From: Shewanella cyperi
GTDB taxonomy: Bacteria; Pseudomonadota; Gammaproteobacteria; Enterobacterales; Shewanellaceae
Direction: 5' to 3'
Assembly: GCF_017354985.1 (NCBI RefSeq)
Contig: NZ_CP071501.1
Coordinates: forward strand, 3,945,001-4,009,000
DNA: 64,000 bases
The position numbers and the translations under genes are program-made. The stretch's first letter is position 1. Every line of letters starts with the position of its first letter. Of this stretch, positions 26,960 to 36,032 are shown one piece after another. Below the pieces are notes generated by a model. That model was not told the DNA's origin and searched no databases. It saw only the letters and a program-made list of their open reading frames with translations.

Positions 26960-28078
26960 GTGAAGCGATTGTTGTATTGTGTTCTGGTGCTGATGGCACC
27001 GCAATTGGCAGCGGCAGACATGTCGCTGAATATGACCCAGGGGGTGACAGAAATCAGTGGCAGGGTATATCACCTGCACATGACGATTCTGTACATCTGC
27101 TGCGCCATCGGGGTGGTGGTATTTGGCGCTATGATTTACGCCATGATCAACCACCGAAAGTCGAAGGGCGCCGTGGCGGCTCAGTTTCATGAGAGCACCA
27201 AGGTAGAAATAGCCTGGACGGTTATCCCTTTCATTATCCTTATCTCCATGGCCATACCGGCCACCAAAACCCTGATCGCCATGGAAGACCCTTCCAATGC
27301 AGATCTGACGGTGCAAGTCACAGGATCTCAATGGAAATGGCATTACAGCTATTTCGATCAGGACATCGCTTTTTACAGCATCTTGTCCACGCCGATGGAG
27401 CAGATCGAAGGTAACGAGGCCAAAGGCGAAAACTACTTACTGGAAGTAGACAAGCCGCTGGTCTTGCCTGCCAATCGCAAGATACGTTTCCTGATGACCT
27501 CAGATGACGTTATCCACTCCTGGTGGGTGCCTGCCTTTGCGGTGAAGAAGGACGCCAACCCGGGTTTCATCAACGAGGCCTGGACCCGTATCGACAAACC
27601 CGGCATCTACCGGGGCCAATGCGCTGAGTTATGCGGCAAGCAGCATGGCTTTATGCCCATAGTGGTGGAAGTCTTGCCCGAAGCCCAGTTTGATGACTGG
27701 CTCGTGGCCCAGAAAGCCTCTGCTCAACAGGCAGCGGCGGAAGCCCAAGCCTCGCTGACACAAACCCTGTCGATGGATGACCTCATGGCTCAGGGTGAAC
27801 AAATTTACATGGCCCGTTGTGCTGCCTGTCACCAACCCAATGGTGCAGGTTTGGCGGGCGTATTCCCCGCGCTTAATGGCAGCCCCATAGCCACCGGCCC
27901 TGTCGCCAATCACCTGGAAATTGTGATTAACGGCAAGACGGGTACGGCTATGCAAGCCTTTGGCAAACAGCTCACCGCTCAGGAAATTGCCGCGGTTATC
28001 ACTTATGAGCGTAATGCCTGGGATAACCACACGGGTGACACGGTGCAGGCCGCCGACGTCAACAACCATGGGCAGTAG
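26960..28078 (+). CDS. coxB: Cytochrome c oxidase subunit II, caa3 type
   Basis: A 372-residue subunit II with an N-terminal signal or anchor, two membrane segments and a periplasmic CuA domain. CuA ligands are His186 (HSWWVPAF), Cys221, Cys225, His229 and Met232 (QCAELCGKQHGFM). A C-terminal cytochrome c domain with CAACH (287-291) and a distal Met marks the caa3 type, which needs no separate soluble donor domain. The start is GTG with GAGGAG upstream. It heads coxB-coxA-cox11-coxC. Confidence 0.96.
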   Translation: MKRLLYCVLVLMAPQLAAADMSLNMTQGVTEISGRVYHLHMTILYICCAIGVVVFGAMIYAMINHRKSKGAVAAQFHESTKVEIAWTVIPFIILISMAIPATKTLIAMEDPSNADLTVQVTGSQWKWHYSYFDQDIAFYSILSTPMEQIEGNEAKGENYLLEVDKPLVLPANRKIRFLMTSDDVIHSWWVPAFAVKKDANPGFINEAWTRIDKPGIYRGQCAELCGKQHGFMPIVVEVLPEAQFDDWLVAQKASAQQAAAEAQASLTQTLSMDDLMAQGEQIYMARCAACHQPNGAGLAGVFPALNGSPIATGPVANHLEIVINGKTGTAMQAFGKQLTAQEIAAVITYERNAWDNHTGDTVQAADVNNHGQ

Positions 28079-28087
28079 GGGGAATAC

Positions 28088-29710
28088 ATGAATTCAATTA
28101 GCCGCGAACTTACCTCAGGGCTCAACGAAGTGACGCAGGATCATGAGCACGATACCCATGAACATCATGGCCCCGCCACCGGCATACGCCGCTGGCTTTA
28201 TACCACCAACCACAAGGACATAGGCACGCTTTACCTTTGGTTCAGCTTCATCATGTTCCTGGTGGGTGGTGCCATGGCCATGGTCATCCGTGCCGAATTG
28301 TTCCAGCCCGGTCTGCAGTTGGTCGAGCCGAACTTCTTTAATCAGATGACCACAGTCCATGGATTGGTCATGGTGTTCGGTGCAGTTATGCCCGCCTTTA
28401 CAGGGTTGGCTAACTGGCTGATCCCCATGATGATAGGCGCGCCGGACATGGCGCTGCCCCGGATGAACAACTGGAGTTTCTGGATCCTGCCCTTTGCCTT
28501 CCTGATCCTGCTCAGCTCCCTGTTTATGGAAGGCGGTGCGCCCAACTTTGGCTGGACCTTCTACGCCCCACTGTCGACCACCTACAGCCCCGACAGCACA
28601 GCGCTGTTTGTGTTCTCAGTGCATATCATGGGTATGAGCTCAATCATGGGGGCCATCAACGTCATAGTCACCATAGTCAACCTGCGGGCACCTGGCATGA
28701 CCTGGATGAAGTTACCGCTGTTTGTCTGGACCTGGCTCATCACTGCTTTCCTGCTGATCGCCGTGATGCCGGTACTGGCGGGAACTGTGACCATGGTGTT
28801 GACCGACAAATACTTCGGCACCAGCTTCTTTGCCGCGGCCGGTGGTGGTGATCCTGTAATGTTCCAGCACATCTTCTGGTTCTTCGGCCACCCCGAGGTG
28901 TACATCATGATTTTGCCGTCCTTCGGCATTATCTCAGCCATTGTGCCCACCTTTGCCCGCAAGAAGCTGTTCGGCTATGCCTCCATGGTGTATGCCACCG
29001 CCAGTATCGCCATCCTCTCGTTCCTTGTGTGGGCCCACCACATGTTTACCACGGGTATGCCGGTTTTTGCCGAACTGTTTTTCATGTACTGCACCATGCT
29101 GATCGCCGTACCAACCGGGGTGAAGGTGTTCAACTGGGTGGCCACCCTGTGGCGTGGTTCCATCAGCTATGAAACGCCCATGTTGTTTGCGCTGGCTTTC
29201 ATAATTCTGTTCACCATAGGGGGCTTTTCCGGCTTGATGCTGGCCATTACGCCGGTGGATTTCCAGTACCATGACACCTACTTCGTCGTGGCTCACTTCC
29301 ACTACGTATTAGTAACGGGCGCCATCTTCTCCATCATGGCCGCAGCTTATTTCTGGCTGCCCAAGTGGACCGGACACATGTATGACGAAAAGCTGGCCAA
29401 GATCCATTTCTGGTGCTCAGTGGTTTCGGTGAACGTGCTGTTCTTCCCCATGCACTTCCTGGGCTTGGCCGGCATGCCACGAAGGATCCCCGATTACTCG
29501 GTGCAGTTTGCCGACGTCAATCAGATAGTGTCCATCGGCGGCTTTGCCTTTGGCCTGTCACAACTGATCTTCCTGGCGGTGGTGCTTAAATGCATTCGAG
29601 GTGGTGCCAAGGCACCTGATAAGCCATGGGATGGGGCCGAAGGTCTGGAGTGGACGCTGCCGAGCCCGGCACCCTACCACTCATTCAGTACCCCACCCGA
29701 GGTCAAGTAG
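28088..29710 (+). CDS. coxA: Cytochrome c oxidase subunit I
   Basis: A 540-residue haem-copper oxidase subunit with 12 membrane segments, carrying haem a and the haem a3-CuB centre. Visible signatures are [11 protein letters not shown] with the haem a histidine, [14 protein letters not shown] with the cross-linked His/Tyr pair and CuB ligand, AHHMFTTGM with two CuB histidines, and [14 protein letters not shown] with both axial histidines. The glutamate-containing HPEVY motif is that of A-type oxidases. It lies nine bases after coxB. Confidence 0.98.
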   Translation: MNSISRELTSGLNEVTQDHEHDTHEHHGPATGIRRWLYTTNHKDIGTLYLWFSFIMFLVGGAMAMVIRAELFQPGLQLVEPNFFNQMTTVHGLVMVFGAVMPAFTGLANWLIPMMIGAPDMALPRMNNWSFWILPFAFLILLSSLFMEGGAPNFGWTFYAPLSTTYSPDSTALFVFSVHIMGMSSIMGAINVIVTIVNLRAPGMTWMKLPLFVWTWLITAFLLIAVMPVLAGTVTMVLTDKYFGTSFFAAAGGGDPVMFQHIFWFFGHPEVYIMILPSFGIISAIVPTFARKKLFGYASMVYATASIAILSFLVWAHHMFTTGMPVFAELFFMYCTMLIAVPTGVKVFNWVATLWRGSISYETPMLFALAFIILFTIGGFSGLMLAITPVDFQYHDTYFVVAHFHYVLVTGAIFSIMAAAYFWLPKWTGHMYDEKLAKIHFWCSVVSVNVLFFPMHFLGLAGMPRRIPDYSVQFADVNQIVSIGGFAFGLSQLIFLAVVLKCIRGGAKAPDKPWDGAEGLEWTLPSPAPYHSFSTPPEVK

Positions 29711-30277
29711 ATGACAGGCCCCAAGCCTTCCAATCGCAAGCTGATCCTGGGGTTAACCCTGGGATCCCTTGCCATGTTCGGCTTCGGTTTCGCCCTGGTG
29801 CCCCTGTATGACGTCCTGTGTCAGCAATTGGGTATCAACGGCAAGACCAACTCGAGCGCCGCCGAATATGCCGATATGCAGGTAGATCAGCAGCGGACCG
29901 TGCAGGTGGAATTTCTGGCACAGGTCGAACCCGGCATGCCCTGGACCTTTGGCCCCAAGATCAAAAGGCTGCAGGTCCATCCGGGCGAATTGGTGCGCAC
30001 GGCCTTCACCGCCCACAACCTGTCTTCCAGGGAGATTGTGGGTCAGGCGATTCCGTCCGTGACGCCGGGCCAAGGGGCCGCATACTTCAACAAGACCGAA
30101 TGTTTTTGCTTTAACCAACAGACACTGGCGGCTCAGCAGCAGGCCGAATTGCCACTGATATTTTTCGTGGACCCTGATCTGCCCGAGCACATTCAGACTT
30201 TGACTCTCTCTTATACCCTTTACGACATCAGCGCCCGCAGCGGCAGCGCTGTCGCCAAGGCAGGAGCAGCAAAATGA
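29711..30277 (+). CDS. ctaG: Cytochrome c oxidase assembly protein Cox11/CtaG
   Basis: A 188-residue protein that delivers copper to the CuB site of subunit I. It has one N-terminal membrane anchor (about residues 12-34) and a periplasmic beta domain with the copper-binding pair in the conserved KTECFCFNQQTL motif. It starts directly after the coxA stop and overlaps coxC by four bases (ATGA). Confidence 0.94.
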   Translation: MTGPKPSNRKLILGLTLGSLAMFGFGFALVPLYDVLCQQLGINGKTNSSAAEYADMQVDQQRTVQVEFLAQVEPGMPWTFGPKIKRLQVHPGELVRTAFTAHNLSSREIVGQAIPSVTPGQGAAYFNKTECFCFNQQTLAAQQQAELPLIFFVDPDLPEHIQTLTLSYTLYDISARSGSAVAKAGAAK

Positions 30278-31149
30278 CAAGCAAACACCAACCCTATTAC
30301 GTGCCAGCCCAAAGCGCCTGGCCCATTATTGGCGCCCTGGGGCTGTTTTTAATTGCCTTCGGTGCCGGCAGTTACGTCCAACAACTCAAAAACGACGGCT
30401 CGGGCGGCGGTTATATACTGCTGGCCGGTATCGCCGTCATACTGTTCATGATTTTCGGCTGGTTTCGTACCGTCATTGCCGAGTCCATGGCGGGGCTTTA
30501 TTCGGGACAAATGGACCGCTCCTTCCGCCAGGGTATGAGCTGGTTTATCTTCTCGGAAATCATGTTCTTCGGCGCTTTCTTCGGTGCCCTGTTCTACACC
30601 CGGATGATTGCCGTGCCCTGGCTCGGCGGCGCATCCAACAACGCCATGACCCACGAGGTGTTGTGGCCCACCTTTGAGGCCATCTGGCCTTTGGAAAAAA
30701 CACCGGATGGCACCAGCACCCAGGCCATGGAATGGCACGGTTTGCCGTTGATCAACACCATACTGCTGCTGACCTCCTCCTTCACCTTACATTTCGCCCA
30801 CATGGCGCTGGAAAAAGGCAAACGCACCGCCCTGACCCTGTATCTGGGCATCACCATTTTGCTGGGTCTGAGCTTCCTGGTGCTGCAGGCAGAAGAATAT
30901 ATGCATGCCTACACGGAAATGGGACTGACCCTGTCATCCGGCGTCTACGGCAATACCTTCTTTATGCTCACCGGGTTCCACGGCATGCACGTGACCCTGG
31001 GCAGCATTTTCCTGTTGGTATTGTTTTTCCGGGTGCTGAAAGGCCATTTCGCTCCAGGCAAGAGCTTCGCCTTTGAAGCCGGCAGTTGGTATTGGCACTT
31101 TGTGGACGTGGTCTGGTTGTGCCTGTTCCTGTTTGTGTACGTTCTCTGA
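30274..31149 (+). CDS. coxC: Cytochrome c oxidase subunit III
   Basis: A 291-residue membrane subunit with about seven segments that stabilises the proton-pumping core. Typical stretches are MSWFIFSEIMFFGAFFGALFY, the EEYMHAYTEMGLTLSSGVYGNTFFMLTGFHGMHV helix and the C-terminal WYWHFVDVVWLCLF. It is coupled by overlap to ctaG. Confidence 0.96.
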   Translation: MTSKHQPYYVPAQSAWPIIGALGLFLIAFGAGSYVQQLKNDGSGGGYILLAGIAVILFMIFGWFRTVIAESMAGLYSGQMDRSFRQGMSWFIFSEIMFFGAFFGALFYTRMIAVPWLGGASNNAMTHEVLWPTFEAIWPLEKTPDGTSTQAMEWHGLPLINTILLLTSSFTLHFAHMALEKGKRTALTLYLGITILLGLSFLVLQAEEYMHAYTEMGLTLSSGVYGNTFFMLTGFHGMHVTLGSIFLLVLFFRVLKGHFAPGKSFAFEAGSWYWHFVDVVWLCLFLFVYVL

Positions 31150-31157
31150 TCGGGTGA

Positions 31158-31373
31158 TCAGTAGGGCCTGGGATTGGGGTGGATCCAACCCATTCCCAGT
31201 GCCACCAGCAATAACACAATGACCAGGGCCGAAAATAATACCCTGCGGCCCAGATAACGGCTCATGGGTGCTGTGGATTCACCTTTGACCATAACGAAAA
31301 AGGCGCGCCCCAGGTTGAACAGCACCACAACAAGTAGCAATACCAGCACGAGTTTAAACAGAAGAGGTGTCAT
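31158..31373 (-). CDS. DUF2909-type small twin-transmembrane protein
   Basis: A 71-residue protein with two membrane segments (about residues 4-24 and 46-64) separated by a basic loop (SRYLGRRV). Proteins of this type are found in proteobacterial cox clusters and have no known function; a role in oxidase assembly or stability is guesswork from context. It runs opposite to the operon. Its ATG shares a CATG with the SURF1 start codon on the other strand. CAGGAAA upstream supports the start. Confidence 0.78.
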   Translation of the reverse strand: MTPLLFKLVLVLLLVVVLFNLGRAFFVMVKGESTAPMSRYLGRRVLFSALVIVLLLVALGMGWIHPNPRPY

Positions 31374-32133
31374 GAAGTTTCCTGTAACGGTTTCGGCGAG
31401 TCGACTGGGGTTAGTGTTGTTTACTCTGGGACTGTTTGTGGTACTCGTCAAGCTGGGACTGTGGCAACTGTCGAGGGCAGAAGAAAAGACGCTGTTGGCT
31501 CGGCAAATGGAACAGAGGCAAGACCGGGAACTGAGCGTGGCGGAACTGGAGCGGATGCCTGAATCGGAACTGACAGGATACAGGCTCAAGGTCGAAGGGC
31601 GCTTTCTCAGCCCTGTACTGCTGCTGGATAACCAGGTTTATCAGGGCAAGGTGGGCTATCTGGTGTACCGGGTCCTGGATAGCGGCGCACAGAAAAAGCT
31701 TCTGGTGGAACAGGGTTTTATCGCTGCGCCGGCCACCCGGGATCAGCTGCCGGACGTGCCTGTGCCGCCAGATCCCGTAGTCCTCAGCGGACGCCTGTAT
31801 CAAAGACAAAGCAATCCGCTCAGTCCAGGATTGGGACCGGAAATCGGCGCCGTGACCCGGATACAGAATCTGGAACTGGCGGAGTTGGAACGTTTTCTGG
31901 CGCTGCCGCTGCAAAAGGCAGTATTGCAACCAGACAAGCTGCCTGGCGCCGAATTGCCCAGACAATGGCTGCCGATGCCAATGGCAGCCAGCAAGCATCT
32001 GGGCTACGCGGTGCAGTGGTTTGCACTCGCCTTGGCCCTGTTGCTCTTGAGCCTGTGGGCCTGGTGGCGTTCCTCCAAGCAGGGCAAGCCATCACAGGAA
32101 TTAACAAGCACCGGGGAGTTCCCGGGACAATAA
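31372..32133 (+). CDS. SURF1 family haem-copper oxidase assembly protein
   Basis: A 253-residue inner-membrane protein with one anchor at each end (about residues 10-30 and 208-228) and a periplasmic domain between. The motifs LGLWQLSRAEEK and GRF near the N-terminus and PLPxSKHLGYAVQWFALA-like sequence at the C-terminus are typical. SURF1 helps insert haem a3 into subunit I. The start at 31372 has GAGG upstream; the longer frame reading in from 31264 is antisense to the DUF2909 gene. Confidence 0.9.
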   Translation: MKFPVTVSASRLGLVLFTLGLFVVLVKLGLWQLSRAEEKTLLARQMEQRQDRELSVAELERMPESELTGYRLKVEGRFLSPVLLLDNQVYQGKVGYLVYRVLDSGAQKKLLVEQGFIAAPATRDQLPDVPVPPDPVVLSGRLYQRQSNPLSPGLGPEIGAVTRIQNLELAELERFLALPLQKAVLQPDKLPGAELPRQWLPMPMAASKHLGYAVQWFALALALLLLSLWAWWRSSKQGKPSQELTSTGEFPGQ

Positions 32134-32151
32134 CAGCAAGAGGAGAGACTG

Positions 32152-32697
32152 ATGACCTCCCGTCAACGCAAGAGTGCGCGCCCACTGGTTCTGTTACTGC
32201 TGGCCTTTGTTGTGCCTGTAGTTCTGGCCAAACTGGTATTGAGTCAGCATTGGTACCAGGAAGCGGCCACCAACCAAGGCACTTTGTTGCCTGGTGACAC
32301 CAATTATAACGACCTGGGTATGAACAACCCCAAACCCAGACAATGGCAGGTACTTTATCTGCTTCCCGCCACATGTGACGATTTCTGCCGCGAGCGCCTG
32401 TATTTGTTACAGCAAAGCCACACCGCCCTTGGAAGGGATATGGACAGGGTTATCCCTTTGATTTTGCTGAATGCTGATAGTGATATCGCCGCCCTCCAAG
32501 ACCGTGCTTTTACCACGGCACAAGCCAGCACAGCGATAAGCCAACTCTTGGCCGGACAGCAACTGCTGGTTGTCGACCCATTGGGCAATTTGGTGATGCG
32601 TTATCCGGCACTCACCACGGATGAAACTCAGCTGCAACAGGGCAAAGCTTTGCTGGCGGATCTGCGCAAACTGCTGAAACTGTCGAGGGTGGGATAA
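32152..32697 (+). CDS. Membrane-anchored thioredoxin-like protein with a Cys-x3-Cys pair
   Basis: A 181-residue protein with a single N-terminal membrane anchor (about residues 11-30) and a periplasmic domain. That domain contains LYLLPATCDDFC (Cys75 and Cys79) in the position of the copper-binding CxxxC of Sco proteins, then VIPLILLNAD, and QLLVVDPLGNLVMRYP, which recalls the late strands of a thioredoxin fold. It sits between surf1 and ctaA and its stop overlaps the ctaA ATG. A redox or copper-handling role in oxidase assembly is likely but unproven. I see no close match to a named protein. Confidence 0.7.
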   Translation: MTSRQRKSARPLVLLLLAFVVPVVLAKLVLSQHWYQEAATNQGTLLPGDTNYNDLGMNNPKPRQWQVLYLLPATCDDFCRERLYLLQQSHTALGRDMDRVIPLILLNADSDIAALQDRAFTTAQASTAISQLLAGQQLLVVDPLGNLVMRYPALTTDETQLQQGKALLADLRKLLKLSRVG

Positions 32698-33680
32698 TGC
32701 TGCTGAAAAACGTATTGCGACTGACATTGGTCTTCACCCTGATGGTGATCTTCATGGGCGCCTACACCCGTTTGTCGGACGCGGGTCTTGGTTGCCCCGA
32801 TTGGCCGGGTTGTTATGGCCACGTCAAGGTTCCCACGGCCGATCATGAATTGGCCAGGGCCGAATCGACATTTCCCGGTATGACGGTCGAGCCCGCCAAG
32901 GCATGGCTGGAAATGATCCATCGCTATATCGCAGCAAGTTTGGGATTGCTGGTCATTGGGATCCTGGTCATGTGCCTGCGGGGTGACGATACACCCAGGC
33001 GACTGCCGCTGCTGATTTTGCTGCTGATCCTGTTTCAGGGAGCGCTGGGGGCCTGGACAGTGACCATGAAGCTGATGCCTGTGGTGGTGATGTCGCATCT
33101 GCTCGGCGGTTTTACCCTGGCCTCGCTGTTGTTACTGCTGTATCTGCGCACCCGGCCGCTGCGGATCCCCGGCGGCGACAGTCGCATGCGACAATTGGCT
33201 CCCTTCGCCCTGATGTGCCTGGCAATTTTAGTGCTGCAGATTCTGCTCGGCGGTTGGACTTCGTCGAACTATGCCGCCCTGGCCTGCACCAGTTTGCCCA
33301 TCTGTGAAGGCGACTGGACCGGCAATCTGCAACTGGCAGATGCCTTTTCACCCTTCCAGGGAGAGCATCCCAGTTTTGAGTACGGGGTGCTTGACTACCA
33401 TACCCGCATGACGATTCACGTAGTGCACAGATTCGGCGCCATGGTGACGGCCCTGTTCCTCGGTGTTCTGGGTTGGCGCCTATGGCGGCAGTCCAGAGCC
33501 TACCTGCTCAGGCAGGCTGGAGTGGTGCTGATGTTGCTGTTATTGGCGCAAGTGGCTCTCGGCGTGTCCAATGTCGTTTTACACCTGCCCTTGGCCATAG
33601 CTGTGGCCCACAACATGGGTGCGGCACTGCTGTTGTTAACCCTGGTGTTTATCAACTACGCCCTGTGGCGCAAAGCCTGA
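32697..33680 (+). CDS. ctaA: Haem A synthase (CtaA/COX15)
   Basis: A 327-residue membrane enzyme with eight segments that oxidises the C8 methyl group of haem O to make haem A. The [21 protein letters not shown] motif near residues 21-41 is diagnostic, and paired histidines occur in [27 protein letters not shown] and VAHNMGAA. It overlaps the previous gene by one base and precedes ctaB. Confidence 0.96.
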   Translation: MLLKNVLRLTLVFTLMVIFMGAYTRLSDAGLGCPDWPGCYGHVKVPTADHELARAESTFPGMTVEPAKAWLEMIHRYIAASLGLLVIGILVMCLRGDDTPRRLPLLILLLILFQGALGAWTVTMKLMPVVVMSHLLGGFTLASLLLLLYLRTRPLRIPGGDSRMRQLAPFALMCLAILVLQILLGGWTSSNYAALACTSLPICEGDWTGNLQLADAFSPFQGEHPSFEYGVLDYHTRMTIHVVHRFGAMVTALFLGVLGWRLWRQSRAYLLRQAGVVLMLLLLAQVALGVSNVVLHLPLAIAVAHNMGAALLLLTLVFINYALWRKA

Positions 33681-33697
33681 TCAATAAGGAGAACAAG

Positions 33698-34597
33698 ATG
33701 GCCAAATCCATACCCCTGGGAGCCCCGCAGGCATCGCTGAAACTGAATTGGCGGGCTTATCTTGAAATGACCAAGCCCAAGGTGGTGGCCCTGATGCTGC
33801 TTACGGTACTGGTCGGCATGTGCCTGGCACTGCCCGGCGCAGTGCCGTTACAGCCACTGCTTGCCGGCCTTGTTGGCGTAGCCATGATGGCCGGGGCGGC
33901 CGCGGCAATGAATCACCTTATCGATCGGCGTATTGATGCCCAAATGGCACGTACCTATAACCGGCCATTGCCCAAGGGCAAGGTGCCCGTAAGCCATGCC
34001 ATCGCCTTTGCAGGCGGTTTGGCGGTGGGCGGATTCGCCCTCTTGTATCTGGTGGTCAACGCCCTGACCGCCTGGCTGACCCTGGCGAGCCTGCTCGGTT
34101 ATGCTCTGGTGTACACAGCCTATCTCAAGCGAGCCACACCGCAGAACATAGTCATTGGTGGCTTGGCGGGAGCCATGCCTCCCCTGCTGGGCTGGACCTC
34201 AGTCACCAACGAATTTCACGGCCATGGCCTGCTGTTGGTGATCATCATCTTCACCTGGACCCCGCCGCATTTCTGGGCCCTGGCCATTCATCGCCGGGCC
34301 GATTACGCCAAGGTGGATATTCCCATGTTGCCCGTGACCCACGGGGTCGAGTTCACCAAGACCTGCATATTTCTGTATACCCTGTTGCTGGCGGTTGCTT
34401 GCTTACTGCCGGTGCTGGTGGGTATGAGCGGTGTCATCTACCTGGTGGGTTCGACGCTGCTGAGCCTGGGCTTCATCTATAAAGCCTGGCAATTGAAGTA
34501 CCATGAGCAAGCCGGCACTGCCATGGGCGTATTTCGCTTCTCCATTTACCATCTGATGCTGCTGTTTATCCTGCTGCTGGTTGATCACTACCTATAG
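33698..34597 (+). CDS. ctaB: Protohaem IX farnesyltransferase (CtaB/CyoE)
   Basis: A 300-residue UbiA-family prenyltransferase that makes haem O from haem B and farnesyl diphosphate. The Mg-diphosphate motif [21 protein letters not shown] and the [22 protein letters not shown] loop are typical. The start at 33698 has GGAG upstream; the frame extending back to 33473 overlaps ctaA and is not used. Nine membrane segments are expected. It supplies CtaA. Confidence 0.96.
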   Translation: MAKSIPLGAPQASLKLNWRAYLEMTKPKVVALMLLTVLVGMCLALPGAVPLQPLLAGLVGVAMMAGAAAAMNHLIDRRIDAQMARTYNRPLPKGKVPVSHAIAFAGGLAVGGFALLYLVVNALTAWLTLASLLGYALVYTAYLKRATPQNIVIGGLAGAMPPLLGWTSVTNEFHGHGLLLVIIIFTWTPPHFWALAIHRRADYAKVDIPMLPVTHGVEFTKTCIFLYTLLLAVACLLPVLVGMSGVIYLVGSTLLSLGFIYKAWQLKYHEQAGTAMGVFRFSIYHLMLLFILLLVDHYL

Positions 34598-34605
34598 GAG
34601 GCCAA

Positions 34606-35220
34606 ATGGAAAAAAGATGGCTGGTCAGTGTGATACTGGCTATTGGTCTGGGCGGTCTGGCCTTACTGGGACTCACAGGCAGCAAGGGGGCTGCACCGGA
34701 ACTGGAAACCGGTTTTGTATTTCCCGAGCCACGCACACTGTCCGATTTCAAACTGACGGATCAAAATGGCAGCGCCTTTACCCGGGAAGCACTGCAAGGA
34801 AAATGGAGCCTGGTGTTTGCCGGCTACACCTCTTGCCCCGATGTGTGTCCAATCACCATGGGTTTACTCAATGCCATTTATCCCACCCTGGTGGACAAGG
34901 CGCCCTTCCAGGTGCTGTTTCTCTCGGTTGATCCCGAGCGTGACAGCACCGCCAAGCTCAAGGACTATATGGCCTTCTTCAATCCGGCCTTCAAAGGTCT
35001 GAGCGGCCCCCATGCCACCTTGCTCCCTCTGACTCGGGAGCTGGGCCTGGTCTATGCCATGGTGGGCGAAGGTAAAAACTATCAGGTTGATCACAGCGCC
35101 AGCCTGGTGTTGCTCTCCCCCGAGGGCCGCCGTCTGGCGGTTTTCAAACCCCAGGCAGGTAAAATCCTGAGCAGCAGTGCCCTGAGCGCCGACATCAGCA
35201 AACTCATGGCCTGGTACTGA
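34606..35220 (+). CDS. Sco1/SenC family copper chaperone
   Basis: A 204-residue membrane-anchored thioredoxin-fold protein that metallates the CuA centre of subunit II. It has an N-terminal anchor (residues 5-23), the copper-binding pair Cys77/Cys81 (TSCPDVCP) and the third ligand His163 (VDHSASLVLL). It is last in the oxidase operon, eight bases after ctaB. Confidence 0.94.
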   Translation: MEKRWLVSVILAIGLGGLALLGLTGSKGAAPELETGFVFPEPRTLSDFKLTDQNGSAFTREALQGKWSLVFAGYTSCPDVCPITMGLLNAIYPTLVDKAPFQVLFLSVDPERDSTAKLKDYMAFFNPAFKGLSGPHATLLPLTRELGLVYAMVGEGKNYQVDHSASLVLLSPEGRRLAVFKPQAGKILSSSALSADISKLMAWY

Positions 35221-35235
35221 ATCCAGGCTCAGCCC

Positions 35236-35254
35236 GCCCCGCTCAACACGGGGC
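35236..35254 (+). terminator. Possible weak terminator of the cox operon
   Basis: GCCCCG and CGGGGC pair around a 7-base loop shortly after the sco stop, but no T tract follows. Support is limited. Confidence 0.3.
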
Positions 35255-35275
35255 CAATTCAAAAAAATTCCTTGC

Positions 35276-35290
35276 GTATTGCGGCAATAC
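35276..35290. promoter_or_regulatory. Perfect 15-bp palindrome upstream of the chemotaxis operon
   Basis: GTATTGCGGCAATAC is perfectly symmetric (7-bp arms around G). It lies 64 bp before the STAS gene that heads the che operon, so it may be an operator. No regulator is recognised. Confidence 0.35.
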
Positions 35291-35353
35291 TGAAAATTGG
35301 CGTCTATCTTTTGTGAGAACAGTGACGAAGGACCAGGCTCACAAGGAATATTC

Positions 35354-35635
35354 ATGTCGAAAGACGCTATCGGCTTTGGCAGTGAACTGACCATACGCAA
35401 CATCCAGGATGCCCACCATCTGCTCAGCGACAAATTACACCAGAATCAACCCTTGGTGCTGGATCTGTCGGGCCTTATCAAAGCAGATACCGCAGGTGCT
35501 CAGTTGCTGTTCCTGACTTATCTCCATTGCCAACAACAAGCCATTCCCCTGCATTGGCTGGGTGCCAGCCCCGAGCTGGCAGGGCAATTGGCAGCCTTGG
35601 GAATAATGATTCCGGGACTCGGAAGCGAGCAGTAA
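35354..35635 (+). CDS. STAS-domain protein
   Basis: A 93-residue single STAS domain like anti-sigma-factor antagonists and MlaB. The LVLDLSGLIKADTAGAQLLFL stretch contains the usual D-(S/T)-A-G turn where phosphorylatable residues lie; here it reads ADTAGAQ with Thr in the expected site. The start at 35354 has AAGGAA upstream. It heads the che operon, 13 bases before cheY, so a regulatory input to this chemosensory pathway is likely. Confidence 0.82.
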   Translation: MSKDAIGFGSELTIRNIQDAHHLLSDKLHQNQPLVLDLSGLIKADTAGAQLLFLTYLHCQQQAIPLHWLGASPELAGQLAALGIMIPGLGSEQ

Positions 35636-35648
35636 AAGGACACAATCT

Positions 35649-36011
35649 ATGAAAAAGATACTTGCCGTTGATGATTCAGCATCCATGCGCCAAATGGTGG
35701 GCTTTACCCTGAAAACTGCCGGCTTTGATGTGACCGAAGCCACCAATGGCGACGAGGCCCTCAAGGTGGCCCAAAGCAAAAACTTCGATCTGGTGATCTC
35801 CGACGTCAATATGCCCGTCATGGATGGCATTACCCTGATCCGCAATCTGCGCAATCTGCCCGCATACAAATTTACTCCGCTGCTGATGCTCACCACAGAA
35901 TCCGGCGGTGACAAAAAGCAGGAAGGCCGTGCCGCCGGCGCCACAGGCTGGATAGTCAAACCCTTCAACCCCGAGCAATTGCTGGCCACGGTGCGAAAAG
36001 TGCTTGGATAA
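35649..36011 (+). CDS. cheY: Chemotaxis response regulator CheY
   Basis: A 120-residue single receiver domain. The acidic pair Asp8/Asp9, phospho-acceptor Asp52 (VISDVNMPVMDG), Thr in LTTES and Lys104 (GWIVKPF) are all present. No output domain. It is phosphorylated by CheA of the same operon. Confidence 0.94.
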   Translation: MKKILAVDDSASMRQMVGFTLKTAGFDVTEATNGDEALKVAQSKNFDLVISDVNMPVMDGITLIRNLRNLPAYKFTPLLMLTTESGGDKKQEGRAAGATGWIVKPFNPEQLLATVRKVLG

Positions 36012-36032
36012 TTTTTTGGGAGCAAGGCCAAT

